Shown: positions 27,455-37,407 of the stretch, piece after piece
Position numbering within the stretch: position 1 is the first letter of the stretch
How the letters are laid out: the number at the start of each line of letters is the position of its first letter
Assembly: GCF_000971275.1 (NCBI RefSeq)
Contig: NZ_LAPV01000199.1
Location: forward strand, 1 to 64,000
From: Devosia psychrophila
Lineage (GTDB): Bacteria > Pseudomonadota > Alphaproteobacteria > Rhizobiales > Devosiaceae
Reading direction: 5' to 3'
DNA length: 64,000 nt
The notes under the pieces: model-generated
The model's input: the letters and a program-made list of their open reading frames with translations, nothing else
Databases searched by the model: none
Told to the model about the DNA's origin: nothing
Made by a program: the position numbers and the translations under genes

Positions 27455-27765
27455 TGGCTGCCAAGATCAAGAAGGGCGATAAGGTCGTCGTCCTCACTGG
27501 CAAGGACAAGGGCAAATCTGGCCAGGTCCTGTCGGTTATTCCGACCGAAACCAAGGCACTGGTTCAGGGTATCAACCTTGTGAAGCGCCACACCAAGCAG
27601 ACCGCGTCGACCGATGCCGGCATCTTCACCAAGGAAGCGCCGATCCACCTGTCGAACCTCGCGATCGCCGACAAGGATGGCAAGCCGTCCCGCGTTGGTT
27701 TCCAGATCAAGGACGGCGTCAAGACGCGCGTCGCCAAGTCGACCGGAGATTCGATCGATGGCTGA
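27454..27765 (+). CDS. rplX: 50S ribosomal protein L24
   Basis: 103 residues with an N-terminal KOW motif ('[20 protein letters not shown]'). It starts 50S assembly and sits at the tunnel exit. The start overlaps the rplN stop by 1 nt and the end overlaps rplE by 8 nt, so the three are likely translated in a coupled way. Confidence 0.97.
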   Translation: MAAKIKKGDKVVVLTGKDKGKSGQVLSVIPTETKALVQGINLVKRHTKQTASTDAGIFTKEAPIHLSNLAIADKDGKPSRVGFQIKDGVKTRVAKSTGDSIDG

Positions 27766-28315
27766 GACAGCTTACGTTCCGCGTCTTCGTACTGAATACG
27801 AAGACAACATTCGCAAGGTTCTGCAGGAGCAGTTCTCCTACACTAACGTCATGCAGCTGCCCAAGCTCGACAAGATCGTCCTGAACATGGGCGTTGGCGA
27901 AGCCGTCAACGACACCAAGAAGGTCAAGACGGCCGCGTCGGAAATGGAAAAGATCGCCGGCCAGAAGCCGATCATCACTTACGCTCGTAAGTCGATCGCT
28001 GGTTTCAAGGTGCGTGAAGAAATGCCGCTCGGCGTAAAGGTCACGCTGCGTAGCACTCGCATGTACGAATTTCTCGACCGCCTGGTGAATATTGCATTGC
28101 CGCGCGTTCGCGATTTCCGCGGGCTGAACCCGAACTCCTTCGACGGCCGTGGCAATTATGCTATGGGCATCAAGGAACACATCATTTTCCCCGAAATCGA
28201 CTATGATCAGATCGATCAGGTTTGGGGTATGGACATCGTGATCACCACGACCGCGAAGTCCGATGATGAAGCTCGTGCACTGCTCAAGGCATTCAACTTC
28301 CCGTTCCGCGCGTAA
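27758..28315 (+). CDS. rplE: 50S ribosomal protein L5
   Basis: 185 residues (E. coli 179). '[20 protein letters not shown]' and '[20 protein letters not shown]' are conserved, as is '[14 protein letters not shown]'. L5 binds 5S rRNA and contacts P-site tRNA. ATG 27758 lies inside the end of rplX (8-nt overlap). Confidence 0.98.
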   Translation: MAETAYVPRLRTEYEDNIRKVLQEQFSYTNVMQLPKLDKIVLNMGVGEAVNDTKKVKTAASEMEKIAGQKPIITYARKSIAGFKVREEMPLGVKVTLRSTRMYEFLDRLVNIALPRVRDFRGLNPNSFDGRGNYAMGIKEHIIFPEIDYDQIDQVWGMDIVITTTAKSDDEARALLKAFNFPFRA

Positions 28316-28345
28316 GCGGGCAGGGAAGGGACAGAGGATCAGGAT

Positions 28346-28651
28346 ATGGCAAAGACCAGCTCCATCGAAAAGAACAATAGGCGTGCAGCGCTCGTCAAGC
28401 AGTATGCTGGCAAGCGCGCCGCTCTCAAGGCACAGACCAAGGATCAGTCGATCCCGGCCGATCAGCGCTTCGCAGCCCAGCTCAAGCTGGCCGAACTGCC
28501 GCGCAATTCTGCCAAGGTTCGTGTGCGTAACCGCTGCGAAGTTTCGGGTCGTCCCCGTGGCTTCTACCGCAAGCTGAAGCTGAGCCGTATTGCTCTGCGT
28601 CAGCTGGGTAACCTGGGTCAGATCCCGGGTCTTGTGAAGTCGAGCTGGTAA
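28346..28651 (+). CDS. rpsN: 30S ribosomal protein S14
   Basis: 101 residues, the long zinc-free form (no CxxC pairs), as in E. coli. It ends 'VRNRCEVSGRPRGFYRKLKL' and 'LRQLGNLGQIPGLVKSSW'. It is assembled late into the 30S head. Confidence 0.98.
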   Translation: MAKTSSIEKNNRRAALVKQYAGKRAALKAQTKDQSIPADQRFAAQLKLAELPRNSAKVRVRNRCEVSGRPRGFYRKLKLSRIALRQLGNLGQIPGLVKSSW

Positions 28652-28663
28652 GGAGAAACCAAG

Positions 28664-29062
28664 ATGAGCTTTTCCGATCCTATCGGCGACATGCTGACCC
28701 GTATCCGCAACGCCCAGATGCGTCGCAAGAATTCCGTTTCGACTCCTGCATCGACCCTTCGTGGTCGCGTGCTGGATGTTCTCCAGTCCGAGGGTTTTAT
28801 CCGCGGCTACTCGGAGACCAAGTTCGAAAACGGTGCTTCCGAATACGAGATCGAACTCAAGTATTCGGATAATGAAGCCGTCATCCGCACGATCGAGCGC
28901 GTTTCGCGTCCCGGCCGTCGCGTCTATGCATCCGTCAAGAATATTCCTCAGGTTGCCAATGGCCTCGGTGTTTCGATCCTCTCCACCCCCAAGGGTGTGA
29001 TGGCCGATCACGAAGCCAAGGCTGCCAATGTTGGTGGCGAGGTACTCTGCCGCGTGTTCTAA
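28664..29062 (+). CDS. rpsH: 30S ribosomal protein S8
   Basis: 132 residues. The start '[20 protein letters not shown]' and the C-terminal '[17 protein letters not shown]' are signatures. It binds the central domain of 16S rRNA. In E. coli it represses the spc operon at the L5 start; not testable here. Confidence 0.98.
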   Translation: MSFSDPIGDMLTRIRNAQMRRKNSVSTPASTLRGRVLDVLQSEGFIRGYSETKFENGASEYEIELKYSDNEAVIRTIERVSRPGRRVYASVKNIPQVANGLGVSILSTPKGVMADHEAKAANVGGEVLCRVF

Positions 29063-29114
29063 GGCCATTGGCCTTGGATCCGCTGTAAGACGATTACTCA
29101 AGGATTGAACTAGA

Positions 29115-29648
29115 ATGTCACGTACTGGCAAGAAACCGGTTCCACCGGTTAGCGGTGTTACGATTACGATCAATGGTCGTACCGTCACCGCGAAGGGCCC
29201 CAAGGGCGAGCTCAGCATCGATTTGATGGATGTCATCAATGTCGAAGAGACGTCTGAGGGCCTGGTGGTTACCCCCACCAATGACACCAAATTTGCTCGC
29301 GCCGCTTGGGGTACTACCCGCGCGCTGCTGCAGAACATCGTTACTGGCGTTTCGGCAGGCTTTGAAAGGCGGCTGGCGATCCAGGGCGTTGGTTATCGCG
29401 CTGCGCTGCAGGGCAAGGACATCAAGCTGTCGCTTGGTTTCAGCCACGAAGTGATCTATCAGGCCCCAGCCGGCATTACGCTGGCGGTGCCTGCACCGAC
29501 CGAAATCATCATTACTGGTGCTGACAAGCAGCAGGTTGGCCAGGTTGCGGCGAACATTCGCGCATGGCGCAAGCCGGAGCCCTACAAGGGCAAGGGTGTG
29601 CGGTACCTGGGCGAACAGGTCTTCCGCAAAGAAGGCAAGAAGAAGTAA
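29115..29648 (+). CDS. rplF: 50S ribosomal protein L6
   Basis: 177 residues, same as E. coli. Two related domains: '[20 protein letters not shown]' in the first and '[20 protein letters not shown]' in the second. The conserved '[20 protein letters not shown]' is at the end. It lies near the sarcin-ricin loop and factor site. Confidence 0.99.
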   Translation: MSRTGKKPVPPVSGVTITINGRTVTAKGPKGELSIDLMDVINVEETSEGLVVTPTNDTKFARAAWGTTRALLQNIVTGVSAGFERRLAIQGVGYRAALQGKDIKLSLGFSHEVIYQAPAGITLAVPAPTEIIITGADKQQVGQVAANIRAWRKPEPYKGKGVRYLGEQVFRKEGKKK

Positions 29649-29660
29649 GGAGCGCCTGCA

Positions 29661-30023
29661 ATGGCTATCAGTGCAAAAGGTGCGGACCGCCGCAAGGCTC
29701 GTGTCCGCAAGGCGCTCAAGGCTCGTGCCTTCGGTCGTCCCCGTCTGTCGGTTTTCCGTTCGGACAAGAATATCTACGCCCAGATCATCGACGACGCGAC
29801 CGGCCGTACGCTGGCCGCTGCTTCGACACTCGACAAGGACATTAAGTCCTCCGTCAAGAACGGCGCAACCGCCGAAGCCGCTGCAACGATCGGCAAGCTG
29901 ATCGCCGAGCGCGGCACCAAGGCCGGCATCGCTGAAGTGATCTTCGATCGTGGCGCTTACATCTATCATGGCCGTGTAAAGGCCCTTGCAGACGCTGCCC
30001 GTGAGGGCGGCCTGCAGTTCTAG
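29661..30023 (+). CDS. rplR: 50S ribosomal protein L18
   Basis: 120 residues. '[20 protein letters not shown]' and '[20 protein letters not shown]' are conserved; the Arg/Lys-rich N-terminus is the flexible 5S rRNA-binding tail. With L5 it binds 5S rRNA. Confidence 0.98.
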   Translation: MAISAKGADRRKARVRKALKARAFGRPRLSVFRSDKNIYAQIIDDATGRTLAAASTLDKDIKSSVKNGATAEAAATIGKLIAERGTKAGIAEVIFDRGAYIYHGRVKALADAAREGGLQF

Positions 30024-30046
30024 ACACGGACAAGGAAAGAAACATT

Positions 30047-30580
30047 ATGAGCAGAGACGTTCAAGAACGCGACAGCGAATTCGTCGATCGCCTGGTCCAC
30101 ATCAATCGTGTGGCCAAGGTGGTCAAGGGCGGCCGTCGTTTCGGTTTCGCTGCACTCGTCGTCGTTGGCGACCAGAAGGGCCGCGTTGGCTTTGGTCACG
30201 GTAAGGCCCGCGAAGTTCCAGAAGCCATCCGCAAGGCTACCGAGGCTGCAAAGCGCACCATGATCCGCGTGCCGCTGCGCGACGCGCGTACGCTGCACCA
30301 CGACGTGCAGGGTCGCCATGGCGCCGGCAAGGTCATTCTGCGTGCAGCCGTCCCAGGCACCGGCATCATTGCCGGTGGTCCGATGCGCGCTGTGTTCGAA
30401 ACGCTTGGCATCAACGATATCGTTGCCAAGTCACAGGGCACTGCCAATCCGTACAACATGGTTCGGGCCACTTTCGATGCGCTGAAGCGCGTCGATAGCC
30501 CTCGCTCGGTTGCTTCCCGCCGTGGCCTCAAGGTTTCGGAACTGCAGGCTCGCCGCGGCGAGACTGCGGTCGAAGCTTGA
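30047..30580 (+). CDS. rpsE: 30S ribosomal protein S5
   Basis: 177 residues (E. coli 167). The dsRNA-binding-type N-terminal domain has '[20 protein letters not shown]' then '[15 protein letters not shown]'. The C-terminal domain has '[19 protein letters not shown]'. It lines the mRNA entry with S3 and S4 and affects accuracy. Confidence 0.98.
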   Translation: MSRDVQERDSEFVDRLVHINRVAKVVKGGRRFGFAALVVVGDQKGRVGFGHGKAREVPEAIRKATEAAKRTMIRVPLRDARTLHHDVQGRHGAGKVILRAAVPGTGIIAGGPMRAVFETLGINDIVAKSQGTANPYNMVRATFDALKRVDSPRSVASRRGLKVSELQARRGETAVEA

Positions 30581-30603
30581 TCGCTCAGGTCAGGAGATAA
30601 ATC

Positions 30604-30792
30604 ATGGCTGAAAAGAAAACCCTTATCGTCAAGCAGATCGGTTCGCCGATCCGCCGTGACAAGGTGCAGCGCGCGACCCTGATCGGTCTCGGGCTCAACA
30701 AGATGAACAAAGAGCGCGAGCTAATCGATACGCCCGAAGTGCGCGGCATGATCAACAAGCTCCCGCATCTCGTCCGCGTAATCGGCGAGTAA
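30604..30792 (+). CDS. rpmD: 50S ribosomal protein L30
   Basis: 62 residues. '[20 protein letters not shown]' and '[20 protein letters not shown]' are conserved. Small globular protein on the 50S solvent side. It sits between rpsE and rplO as usual. Confidence 0.97.
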   Translation: MAEKKTLIVKQIGSPIRRDKVQRATLIGLGLNKMNKERELIDTPEVRGMINKLPHLVRVIGE

Positions 30793-30807
30793 GAGGGAAG
30801 TCGATCA

Positions 30808-31308
30808 ATGACCCGTTTGAATGAACTCCGGGACAATCCCGGCGCCAACAAGATCCGTATTCGCGTCGGTCGCGGCATCGGTTCCGGCAAGGGCAAGACC
30901 GGTGGTCGTGGCGGCAAGGGGCAGACTGCACGCTCCGGTGTTGCTATCAACGGCTTCGAAGGCGGTCAGATGCCCCTTCACATGCGTATGCCAAAGCGCG
31001 GCTTCAATGCCTACAATCCAGGCGACTGGAATGAAGTTCGCATCGACCGCATCCAGGCTTATATCGACTCTGGAAAGCTTGATGCCAAGGCAGTGATCGA
31101 CGCAGCAGCGCTGATTGCTGCCCGCGTGATCCGTCGTCCCAAGGACGGCGTTCGTCTGATCGGCGGCGCAGGTCTCACCACCCAGAAGGTGTCCTTCAAG
31201 GTGGACTACGCGACCAAGGGTGCTGCCGCTGCCATCGAAGCAGTGGGTGGTCAGGTTGAGCTCATCCCGGTCAAGGCACCGTGGAAGAAGACTCCTTACG
31301 CCGGCTAA
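30808..31308 (+). CDS. rplO: 50S ribosomal protein L15
   Basis: 166 residues (E. coli 144), typical for alphaproteobacteria. The N-terminal extended arm has '[20 protein letters not shown]' and then '[17 protein letters not shown]'. The C-terminal globular domain follows. It is last before a very strong hairpin terminator that separates it from secY. Confidence 0.98.
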   Translation: MTRLNELRDNPGANKIRIRVGRGIGSGKGKTGGRGGKGQTARSGVAINGFEGGQMPLHMRMPKRGFNAYNPGDWNEVRIDRIQAYIDSGKLDAKAVIDAAALIAARVIRRPKDGVRLIGGAGLTTQKVSFKVDYATKGAAAAIEAVGGQVELIPVKAPWKKTPYAG

Positions 31309-31321
31309 GTCCGACGACATT

Positions 31322-31356
31322 GCGCATCCGGCCTTCATGGCCGGGTGCGCTTTTTT
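31322..31356 (+). terminator. Strong terminator/attenuator inside the spc operon (rplO-secY)
   Basis: GCGCATCCGGCC (31322-31333) pairs with GGCCGGGTGCGC (31339-31350), 12 bp with one G-U and a 5-nt loop, followed by six T (31351-31356). It is the best-formed intrinsic terminator in the ribosomal block. It lies 84 nt upstream of secY, so secY and adk need read-through or their own promoter. Confidence 0.92.
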
Positions 31357-31439
31357 GGTTTGTTGCGTTAGGGGCGCAGATGCATACGCTCCCGAAGCGC
31401 TCCGAGCGCACCTGGCATTGAAGCCATAGGGAGCGATAC

Positions 31440-32780
31440 ATGGCGTCCGCAGCCGAACAGCTGGCACGTAATCTGAATTTTTCGACCTTTTCCAAGGCGA
31501 AGGCTCTGCAGCAGCGCATCTGGTTCACACTGGGCGCGCTGCTCGTCTATCGTCTGGGCACGTTCATTCCCGTCCCGGGCATCGACCCAGATGCATTCCG
31601 CGCGACGTTTGAGCAGAGCCAGCAGGGCATCATCGGGATGTTCAACATGTTCTCCGGCGGTGCCGTCGAGCGCATGGCGATCTTTGCCCTCAACCTGATC
31701 CCCTACATTACCGCGTCAATAGTGGTGCAGGTCATTTCCACCGCTTCTCCGCGTCTCGAGCAGATGAAGAAGGAGGGTGGCGAAGCCGGTCGTCGCAAGA
31801 TGAACCAGTACACCCGCTACCTTGCAGTGGTGTTTTGCGCCGTGCAGGCCTACGGCATTGCCGTCGGTCTCGAAGCGAGCCAGGGCGTTGTGCTCAATCC
31901 GGGCTGGTTCTTCCGTGTCTCGACCGTTATCACCCTCGTGGGTGGCACTATGTTCCTGATGTGGCTGGGCGAGCAGATTACCGCCCGTGGCGTTGGTAAC
32001 GGCATTTCGCTGATCATCTTCGCCGGTATCGTGGCAAATCTCCCCACGACCGTCGCCCAGACGCTTGAACTCAGCCGTACGGGTGCCATTCCGGGCATTG
32101 CCGGCCTTGGCATGCTGGTTCTGGCGCTGGTTGTCATAGGGGTCATCGTGTTCTTCGAACGCGCCCAGCGACGCCTGCTGATCCAGTATCCAAAGCGCCA
32201 GGTCGGCAACAAGATGTTTCAGGGCGACAGCTCGCATCTGCCGCTCAAGCTGAACACCTCCGGTGTTATTCCGGTGATTTTCGGTTCCTCGCTGCTGTTG
32301 CTGCCGGCTACCATTGCGTCGTTTGCGGCGCAGGGGAATGCTCCGCAGTGGTTGCAGGTGGTGACGGCTCTGCTGGGCCGCGGCCAGCCGCTCTATCTGG
32401 CGCTGTTCGCCTTCTTGATCATTTTCTTCGCCTTCTTCTATACGGCTATCGTGTTCAATCCGACCGAGACGGCCGATAACCTGAAGCGGTCTGGCGGTTT
32501 CATCCCTGGTATTCGTCCGGGTGAGCGTACCGCGCAACATATCGACTATGTGCTGACCCGCATCACGGTTATCGGTGCTCTGTACCTGACGTTCGTGGCG
32601 CTGATTCCCGAAGTGTTGTTCAGTCAGCTGGCCATCAGCCAGTTCATTGGCGGCACCTCGTTGCTGATCATGGTGACGGTCACCCTTGATACGGTCAGCC
32701 AGGTACAGAGCCATCTGATAGCTCAGCAGTATGAGGGACTCGTCAAGAAGTCCCGTCTTGGAGGAGGCAAGCGTCGATGA
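31440..32780 (+). CDS. secY: Preprotein translocase subunit SecY
   Basis: 446 residues with ten hydrophobic segments. 'RIWFTLGALLVYRLGTFIPV' opens TM1, 'GGAVERMAIFALNLIPYITA' covers plug and TM2, and 'GIRPGERTAQHIDYVLTRIT' is the cytosolic loop before the last helices. It forms the protein-conducting channel with SecE. adk overlaps its end by 4 nt (ATGA). Confidence 0.98.
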   Translation: MASAAEQLARNLNFSTFSKAKALQQRIWFTLGALLVYRLGTFIPVPGIDPDAFRATFEQSQQGIIGMFNMFSGGAVERMAIFALNLIPYITASIVVQVISTASPRLEQMKKEGGEAGRRKMNQYTRYLAVVFCAVQAYGIAVGLEASQGVVLNPGWFFRVSTVITLVGGTMFLMWLGEQITARGVGNGISLIIFAGIVANLPTTVAQTLELSRTGAIPGIAGLGMLVLALVVIGVIVFFERAQRRLLIQYPKRQVGNKMFQGDSSHLPLKLNTSGVIPVIFGSSLLLLPATIASFAAQGNAPQWLQVVTALLGRGQPLYLALFAFLIIFFAFFYTAIVFNPTETADNLKRSGGFIPGIRPGERTAQHIDYVLTRITVIGALYLTFVALIPEVLFSQLAISQFIGGTSLLIMVTVTLDTVSQVQSHLIAQQYEGLVKKSRLGGGKRR

Positions 32781-33340
32781 GGTTGATTTTGCTCGGACCG
32801 CCGGGAGCGGGGAAGGGGACGCAGGCCAAGATTTTGATCGAGGCTTATGGTATCCCCCAACTTTCTACTGGTGACATCCTGCGCTCCGCTATTCACGATC
32901 GTACGCCTCTTGGGCTGGCGGCCAAGGAAGTGATGGATCGTGGTGATCTGGTCTCCAACGATATCGTCAATGGTATCGTCTCGGACCGGCTCGACGCGGT
33001 CGACTGCAAGAGCGGTTTCATTCTCGACGGTTTCCCCCGCACCATAGGTCAGGCGGAAGCGCTTGACCGGATGCTGGCGGACAAGGGCATCAAGCTCGAT
33101 GCTGTCATCGAGATGACTGCCGATGCCGACACGCTGGTGTCGCGGGTCATCAACCGCGCCAAGGAAAGCAATCGTCCGGATGACAATCCGGAAGTGATCC
33201 GCAAGCGCCTTGATGTCTACAAGAACGACACGGCTCCGCTAGTGGATTATTACCGTCAGCAGGGCCTGGTTAAGACCGTCGACGGTATGGATCCGGTCGA
33301 GCAGGTCACGGCAGCGATCAGGGCTGCCATCGAGGCCTAG
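32777..33340 (+). CDS. adk: Adenylate kinase
   Basis: 187 residues, the short form lacking the long LID/zinc insertion. The P-loop is 'GPPGAGKGTQ' (residues 7-16). Others are 'QLSTGDILR', 'DGFPRTIGQAEALD' and 'NRPDDNPEVIRKRLDVY'. It interconverts ATP + AMP and 2 ADP in the cytosol. Placement between secY and rpsM is the alphaproteobacterial order. It overlaps secY by 4 nt. Confidence 0.98.
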   Translation: MRLILLGPPGAGKGTQAKILIEAYGIPQLSTGDILRSAIHDRTPLGLAAKEVMDRGDLVSNDIVNGIVSDRLDAVDCKSGFILDGFPRTIGQAEALDRMLADKGIKLDAVIEMTADADTLVSRVINRAKESNRPDDNPEVIRKRLDVYKNDTAPLVDYYRQQGLVKTVDGMDPVEQVTAAIRAAIEA

Positions 33341-33351
33341 AATTTTGGCGC

Positions 33352-33392
33352 TTGACTTCGCGGTTGACTCCGCGGAATCGAGACCTTAAAGA
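33352..33392 (+). promoter_or_regulatory. Candidate promoter of rpsM-rpsK-rpoA-rplQ with tandem repeat
   Basis: TTGACT (33364-33369), 17-bp spacer, TAAAGA (33387-33392). The -35 hexamer is part of a 12-bp tandem repeat, TTGACTTCGCGG (33352-33363) then TTGACTCCGCGG (33364-33375). The leader to rpsM would be about 120 nt. It probably gives the alpha operon transcription independent of secY-adk. Inferred from consensus match. Confidence 0.55.
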
Positions 33393-33516
33393 ACCGCTTC
33401 AGTCTCAAGGTTTTGGGCTGGATTCGGTTCCTCATAGAAGTTGGGGGTCGAATTCGGTCCCTTGTTGTTTACAGGCGCCAGCCGTGATGGTTCGCGCTGA
33501 ATGAAGGAGAGCAGAC

Positions 33517-33885
33517 GTGGCACGTATTGCTGGCGTCAATATCCCGACCAATAAGCGCGTAGTTATTGCGCTGCAGTATATCCACGGGATCGGCGACAAG
33601 TTCGCCGAGGAGATCTGCACCAAGGTTGGCATTCCGGTTGCGCGTCGTGTGAACGAGCTCACCGATGCCGAAGTCATCCAGATCCGTGAAGCTATCGACC
33701 GCGACTATGTCGTGGAAGGTGATCTTCGCCGTTCGGTGGCAATGAACATCAAGCGTCTGATGGATCTGGGCAACTACCGTGGCCTGCGTCATCGTCGTGG
33801 CCTTCCGGTCCGCGGCCAGCGCACTCACACCAATGCCCGTACCCGCAAGGGTCCCGCCAAGGCAATCGCCGGCAAGAAGAAGTAA
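33517..33885 (+). CDS. rpsM: 30S ribosomal protein S13
   Basis: 122 residues. '[20 protein letters not shown]' at the start and '[20 protein letters not shown]' followed by 'TRKGP' near the end are conserved. It forms head-to-50S bridges with S19. An imperfect terminator-like hairpin (33884-33906) begins at its stop codon. Confidence 0.98.
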   Translation: MARIAGVNIPTNKRVVIALQYIHGIGDKFAEEICTKVGIPVARRVNELTDAEVIQIREAIDRDYVVEGDLRRSVAMNIKRLMDLGNYRGLRHRRGLPVRGQRTHTNARTRKGPAKAIAGKKK

Positions 33886-33906
33886 GAACCCAAATCTCGG
33901 GTTCTT
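33884..33906 (+). terminator. Hairpin at the rpsM stop (weak attenuator)
   Basis: AAGAACCC (33884-33891) and GGGTTCTT (33899-33906) form a perfect 8-bp stem with a 7-nt loop. The stem includes part of the rpsM stop codon. No T-run follows, so termination is doubtful; RNA processing is an alternative. Confidence 0.4.
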
Positions 33907-33965
33907 CGATGTAGCTGCTGGGGCATTTTGCTAACGGCAGCGCTAATATCGTTTTGAGGAATTAA

Positions 33966-34358
33966 ATGGCTAAAGCTGAAGTCGCGCGCGTAAAGCGCAA
34001 GGAACGCAAGAATATCACTTCGGGCGTTGCCCACGTGAATGCTTCCTTCAACAACACCATGATCACCATCGCCGACATGCAGGGCAACACCATTGCCTGG
34101 TCTTCGTCGGGTGTGATGGGCTTCAAGGGCTCGCGCAAGTCGACCCCTTATGCGGCCCAGGTCGCTGCCGAAGATGCTGCCAAGAAGGCGCAGGAACACG
34201 GCATGAAGACTCTCGAAGTCGAAGTTCGCGGTCCGGGTTCGGGTCGTGAATCGGCGCTTCGTGCCCTGCAGGCTGCAGGCTTCAACGTCACATCGATCCG
34301 TGACGTTACCTCGATCCCGCACAATGGCTGCCGCCCGCGCAAGCGGCGCCGCGTCTAA
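33966..34358 (+). CDS. rpsK: 30S ribosomal protein S11
   Basis: 130 residues. '[20 protein letters not shown]' and '[11 protein letters not shown]'-type '[20 protein letters not shown]' are conserved, as is the C-terminal '[18 protein letters not shown]'. It forms the platform near the E-site codon. Confidence 0.98.
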   Translation: MAKAEVARVKRKERKNITSGVAHVNASFNNTMITIADMQGNTIAWSSSGVMGFKGSRKSTPYAAQVAAEDAAKKAQEHGMKTLEVEVRGPGSGRESALRALQAAGFNVTSIRDVTSIPHNGCRPRKRRRV

Positions 34359-34461
34359 TTTAGACCGATTGAAGAGCTCTCGGCCGCAGAAGGCCGGGAG
34401 TCTTATTGCGTTTGCGGCGGAGCGGCTCGGGCTGGAGCCGCGATTTTGAAAGGACATAACC

Positions 34462-35481
34462 GTGACGATCCAGAGGAACTGGCAAGAACTGATCAAGCCG
34501 ACCAAGCTGGAGATTGTTTCGGGCAGCGACAACGCGCGCGTGGCCTCGGTAGTTGCCGAGCCGCTTGAGCGCGGTTACGGGCTTACCCTTGGTAATGCTC
34601 TTCGTCGCGTGCTGCTGTCGTCGCTTCAGGGCGCGGCAGTTACCGCTATCCAGATCGACGGCATTCTGCATGAATTCTCGTCGCTTCCTGGCGTGCGTGA
34701 AGACATCACCGATCTCGTTCTCAACGTGAAAGAAATCGCGTTGCGGATGGGCGGCGAAGGCCCGAAGCGTCTCAATCTCTCCAAGCAGGGCCCCGGTGCC
34801 GTTACCGCTGGCGACATCAAGGTCACCGGCGATATCGAAGTGCTGAACCCTGAACTCGTGATCTGCCATCTCGACGATGGCGCCGAGATCAACATCGAGT
34901 TCACCGTCGACAACGGCAAGGGCTATGTTCCTGCCGACAAGAACCGTCCTGAAGATGCGCCGATCGGTTATATTCCGGTCGACTCGCTGTTTTCGCCCGT
35001 TCGTCGCGTCAGCTACAAGGTCGATGCTACCCGTGCAGGCGAAAGCCTGGACAAGGACAAGCTGACCCTGCAGATCGAAACCAATGGCGCCGTGTCGCCC
35101 GAAGATGCTCTGGCTTACGCCGCGCGCATCCTCCAGGACCAGCTGTCGGTGTTCGTGAACTTCGAAGAGCCCAGCAAGGAAAAGGCACAGGATGCCGTTC
35201 CGGAACTGGCCTTCAACCCGGCTCTGCTCAAGAAGGTCGACGAACTCGAACTTTCGGTACGCTCGGCCAACTGCCTCAAGAACGACAACATCGTATACAT
35301 CGGCGACCTTATCCAGAAGACGGAAGCCGAGATGCTGCGGACCCCGAATTTCGGCCGCAAGTCGCTCAACGAAATCAAGGAGGTCCTGGCACAGATGGGG
35401 CTTCATCTCGGAATGGACGTTGCAAATTGGCCACCCGAGAATATCGATGACCTCGCCAAGCGCTACGAAGATCATTATTGA
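34462..35481 (+). CDS. rpoA: DNA-directed RNA polymerase subunit alpha
   Basis: 339 residues (E. coli 329) starting at GTG 34462 with AAGGA upstream. The N-terminal dimerisation domain (to about 235) has '[20 protein letters not shown]'. A linker around 236-255 precedes the C-terminal domain with '[20 protein letters not shown]' and '[17 protein letters not shown]', which binds UP elements and activators. There is no rpsD in this operon, again as in alphaproteobacteria. Confidence 0.99.
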   Translation: MTIQRNWQELIKPTKLEIVSGSDNARVASVVAEPLERGYGLTLGNALRRVLLSSLQGAAVTAIQIDGILHEFSSLPGVREDITDLVLNVKEIALRMGGEGPKRLNLSKQGPGAVTAGDIKVTGDIEVLNPELVICHLDDGAEINIEFTVDNGKGYVPADKNRPEDAPIGYIPVDSLFSPVRRVSYKVDATRAGESLDKDKLTLQIETNGAVSPEDALAYAARILQDQLSVFVNFEEPSKEKAQDAVPELAFNPALLKKVDELELSVRSANCLKNDNIVYIGDLIQKTEAEMLRTPNFGRKSLNEIKEVLAQMGLHLGMDVANWPPENIDDLAKRYEDHY

Positions 35482-35514
35482 TCTTTGCGCTGCCAAGCAC
35501 TTTAGGAGACCACC

Positions 35515-35940
35515 ATGCGCCACGGTAATTCCGGCCGCAAGCTCAACCGAACCGCCAGCCACCGCAAGGCGATGTTCGCAAATATGTCTGCCGCGCTGAT
35601 CAAGCACGAGCAGATTGTCACTACGCTTCCCAAGGCAAAGGACCTCCGTCCGATCGTCGAGAAGCTGATTACCCTTGGCAAGCGCGGCGATCTGCATGCG
35701 CGTCGCCAGGCGATTGCCCAGATGCGCGACGAAGGCCAGGTTGCCAAGCTTTTTGCAGTGCTTGGCCCGCGCTACAAGGAACGTCAGGGCGGCTATCTCC
35801 GCATCATGAAGGCTGGCTTCCGTTACGGCGACAACGCTCCGATGGCCGTCATCGAGTTCGTTGACCGCGACGTCAACGCCAGGGGCCTCGATAGCGGTCC
35901 GGTCCAGGTCCGCGACGAAGACGAATACGAAGCCGCATAA
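35515..35940 (+). CDS. rplQ: 50S ribosomal protein L17
   Basis: 141 residues. '[20 protein letters not shown]' at the start is invariant, followed by '[20 protein letters not shown]' and '[20 protein letters not shown]'. It lies near the tunnel exit. The acidic tail is an alphaproteobacterial extension. Last gene of the long ribosomal block. Confidence 0.98.
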   Translation: MRHGNSGRKLNRTASHRKAMFANMSAALIKHEQIVTTLPKAKDLRPIVEKLITLGKRGDLHARRQAIAQMRDEGQVAKLFAVLGPRYKERQGGYLRIMKAGFRYGDNAPMAVIEFVDRDVNARGLDSGPVQVRDEDEYEAA

Positions 35941-35963
35941 GCTTCGTTCAACACCAGATTTGA

Positions 35964-35994
35964 AACGGCCGCGGCTCACCCCGCGGCCGTTTTC
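35964..35994 (+). terminator. Terminator of the S10-spc-alpha block
   Basis: AACGGCCGCGG (35964-35974) and CCGCGGCCGTT (35981-35991) form a perfect 11-bp stem with a 6-nt loop, followed by T's. Confidence 0.93.
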
Positions 35995-36026
35995 GTTTGT
36001 GTGGATTGGGAAAGCCAGTTTCTAGA

Positions 36027-36053
36027 AACAAAAATCCCCGCCGGAGCGGGGAT
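36027..36053 (-). terminator. Terminator of the ornithine/lysine decarboxylase gene
   Basis: On the minus strand ATCCCCGC-TCCG-GCGGGGAT (36053-36034) is an 8-bp stem followed by TTTTTG. It lies 24 nt downstream of the decarboxylase stop. Confidence 0.88.
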
Positions 36054-36077
36054 CTGTAGGCTTGTGAGTTAGTCGGC

Positions 36078-37259
36078 TTATTCCGGCTGCTGGTCTTTGC
36101 CGGTGTAGGCTTCGTCAACCCAGTATTGGTCGCGGCGGTCGAAGCCGTTGAAGGGGGTCAGCGAGGCCTGGGTGTAGGCGCCCATCAAGCCAAACTCGAT
36201 CCAGTCGTCTTCGTCGATATCGGCCGGCAGGGTAAACACTTGGGGCAGCACGTCGTAGCTGTCGCAGGTTGGGCCCCAGACGGTGAATTCGGAGAACTCC
36301 GCGTCATTGTCGTGCACGCGCGGGCCGCGCCAGACGCGTACCGGCGGGGTGAAGTGCATGAACTTCACTTCCATCAGGCTGCCATAGGCGCCGTCGTTGA
36401 CATAGACCGACTGGCCGCCGCGCTGATGCTTTACACGCAGCAGCAGCGAGGTCGACGAGGTTACCAGCGCCCGGCCGGGTTCGATGATCAGCTCGGGCTT
36501 GTTCTTGTCGCCGAAGTGGTCGGATACGGCAGTCGAGATGGTTTCGAAATAATAGTCTATCGGCGGCGCTTCACTGGTCGGGTAGGGGGCCGGATAGCCG
36601 CCGCCGATATTGAGGCGCTTCAGCTCTATGCCGGATTCCTCGACGATGCGGGCTGCCGCAGCGATGTGGCGCTCGTAGGCATAAGCGTCTTCGCACTGGC
36701 TGCCGACGTGGAAGCAGAGGCTTGGGGTAAAGCCCATGGTCTCGACAGCGGTGACGATTTCGGCCGCGCCCTGTTCCATGACGCCGAACTTGATGCCGAA
36801 GTCGTACGACTTCAGCGCCTTGCCGGCCTTGAAACGCGTGGTCACTTCGACGTCGCGCGATGGCGATACCACGGCGGCGAGCTGGTCGAGCTGCTGGGGA
36901 TGGTCGATGGTGAAGGAGCGGACGCCGAACTCTTCATAGGCCCGCGCGATTTCGCGCTTGGACTTGATCGGATTGTTGTAATGCATCGCCGCGCCCGGCG
37001 CATTGTCGCGCACCAGTTCCATTTCGACGTTGGAAGCGACGTCGAATGCCTTGAGGCCTTCGCGGTGTAGCTGGGCGATCACATGCGGCGAGGGGTTGCA
37101 CTTGACGGCATAGGTCAGCAGCCCGTCAAAGCCCTTCTTGAACACCTTTGTGGCCTTGTGAAGCTCACGTTCGGAGAACAGGAAAGCCGGGAAATCCGGG
37201 GCTTCGGCCGCGATCAGCGCGGAGGTGTTCGAGTAAACGTGCTTCGGCTCGGTGGTCAT
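36078..37259 (-). CDS. PLP-dependent ornithine/lysine-type decarboxylase (fold III)
   Basis: 393 residues from ATG 37259, where the family-like sequence begins; the frame extends 78 nt upstream with no good ribosome-binding site. It is an alanine-racemase-fold decarboxylase. 'TYAVKCNP' holds the PLP Lys53, 'FHVGSQ' and 'NIGGGYPAPYP' bind cofactor and phosphate, 'EPGRALV' is conserved, and 'WGPTCDSYDV' holds the active-site Cys donated across the dimer. The expected product is putrescine (or cadaverine) plus CO2. I cannot tell ornithine from lysine specificity by eye. Monocistronic, with its own terminator. Confidence 0.88.
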   Translation of the reverse strand: MTTEPKHVYSNTSALIAAEAPDFPAFLFSERELHKATKVFKKGFDGLLTYAVKCNPSPHVIAQLHREGLKAFDVASNVEMELVRDNAPGAAMHYNNPIKSKREIARAYEEFGVRSFTIDHPQQLDQLAAVVSPSRDVEVTTRFKAGKALKSYDFGIKFGVMEQGAAEIVTAVETMGFTPSLCFHVGSQCEDAYAYERHIAAAARIVEESGIELKRLNIGGGYPAPYPTSEAPPIDYYFETISTAVSDHFGDKNKPELIIEPGRALVTSSTSLLLRVKHQRGGQSVYVNDGAYGSLMEVKFMHFTPPVRVWRGPRVHDNDAEFSEFTVWGPTCDSYDVLPQVFTLPADIDEDDWIEFGLMGAYTQASLTPFNGFDRRDQYWVDEAYTGKDQQPE

Positions 37260-37407
37260 CGACGACTGGCCTTTCGGGCTGGGGATGCGTGAAAAGAAGC
37301 GCTGCATATAGGGCCACGTGTCCCCCGGCGCAAACAATTATTTGGCCGCAAAATACGACGATCCGATGACGGTGTTTTTGCGGGTGAAAGCCTTGGACTT
37401 CCGGGCG

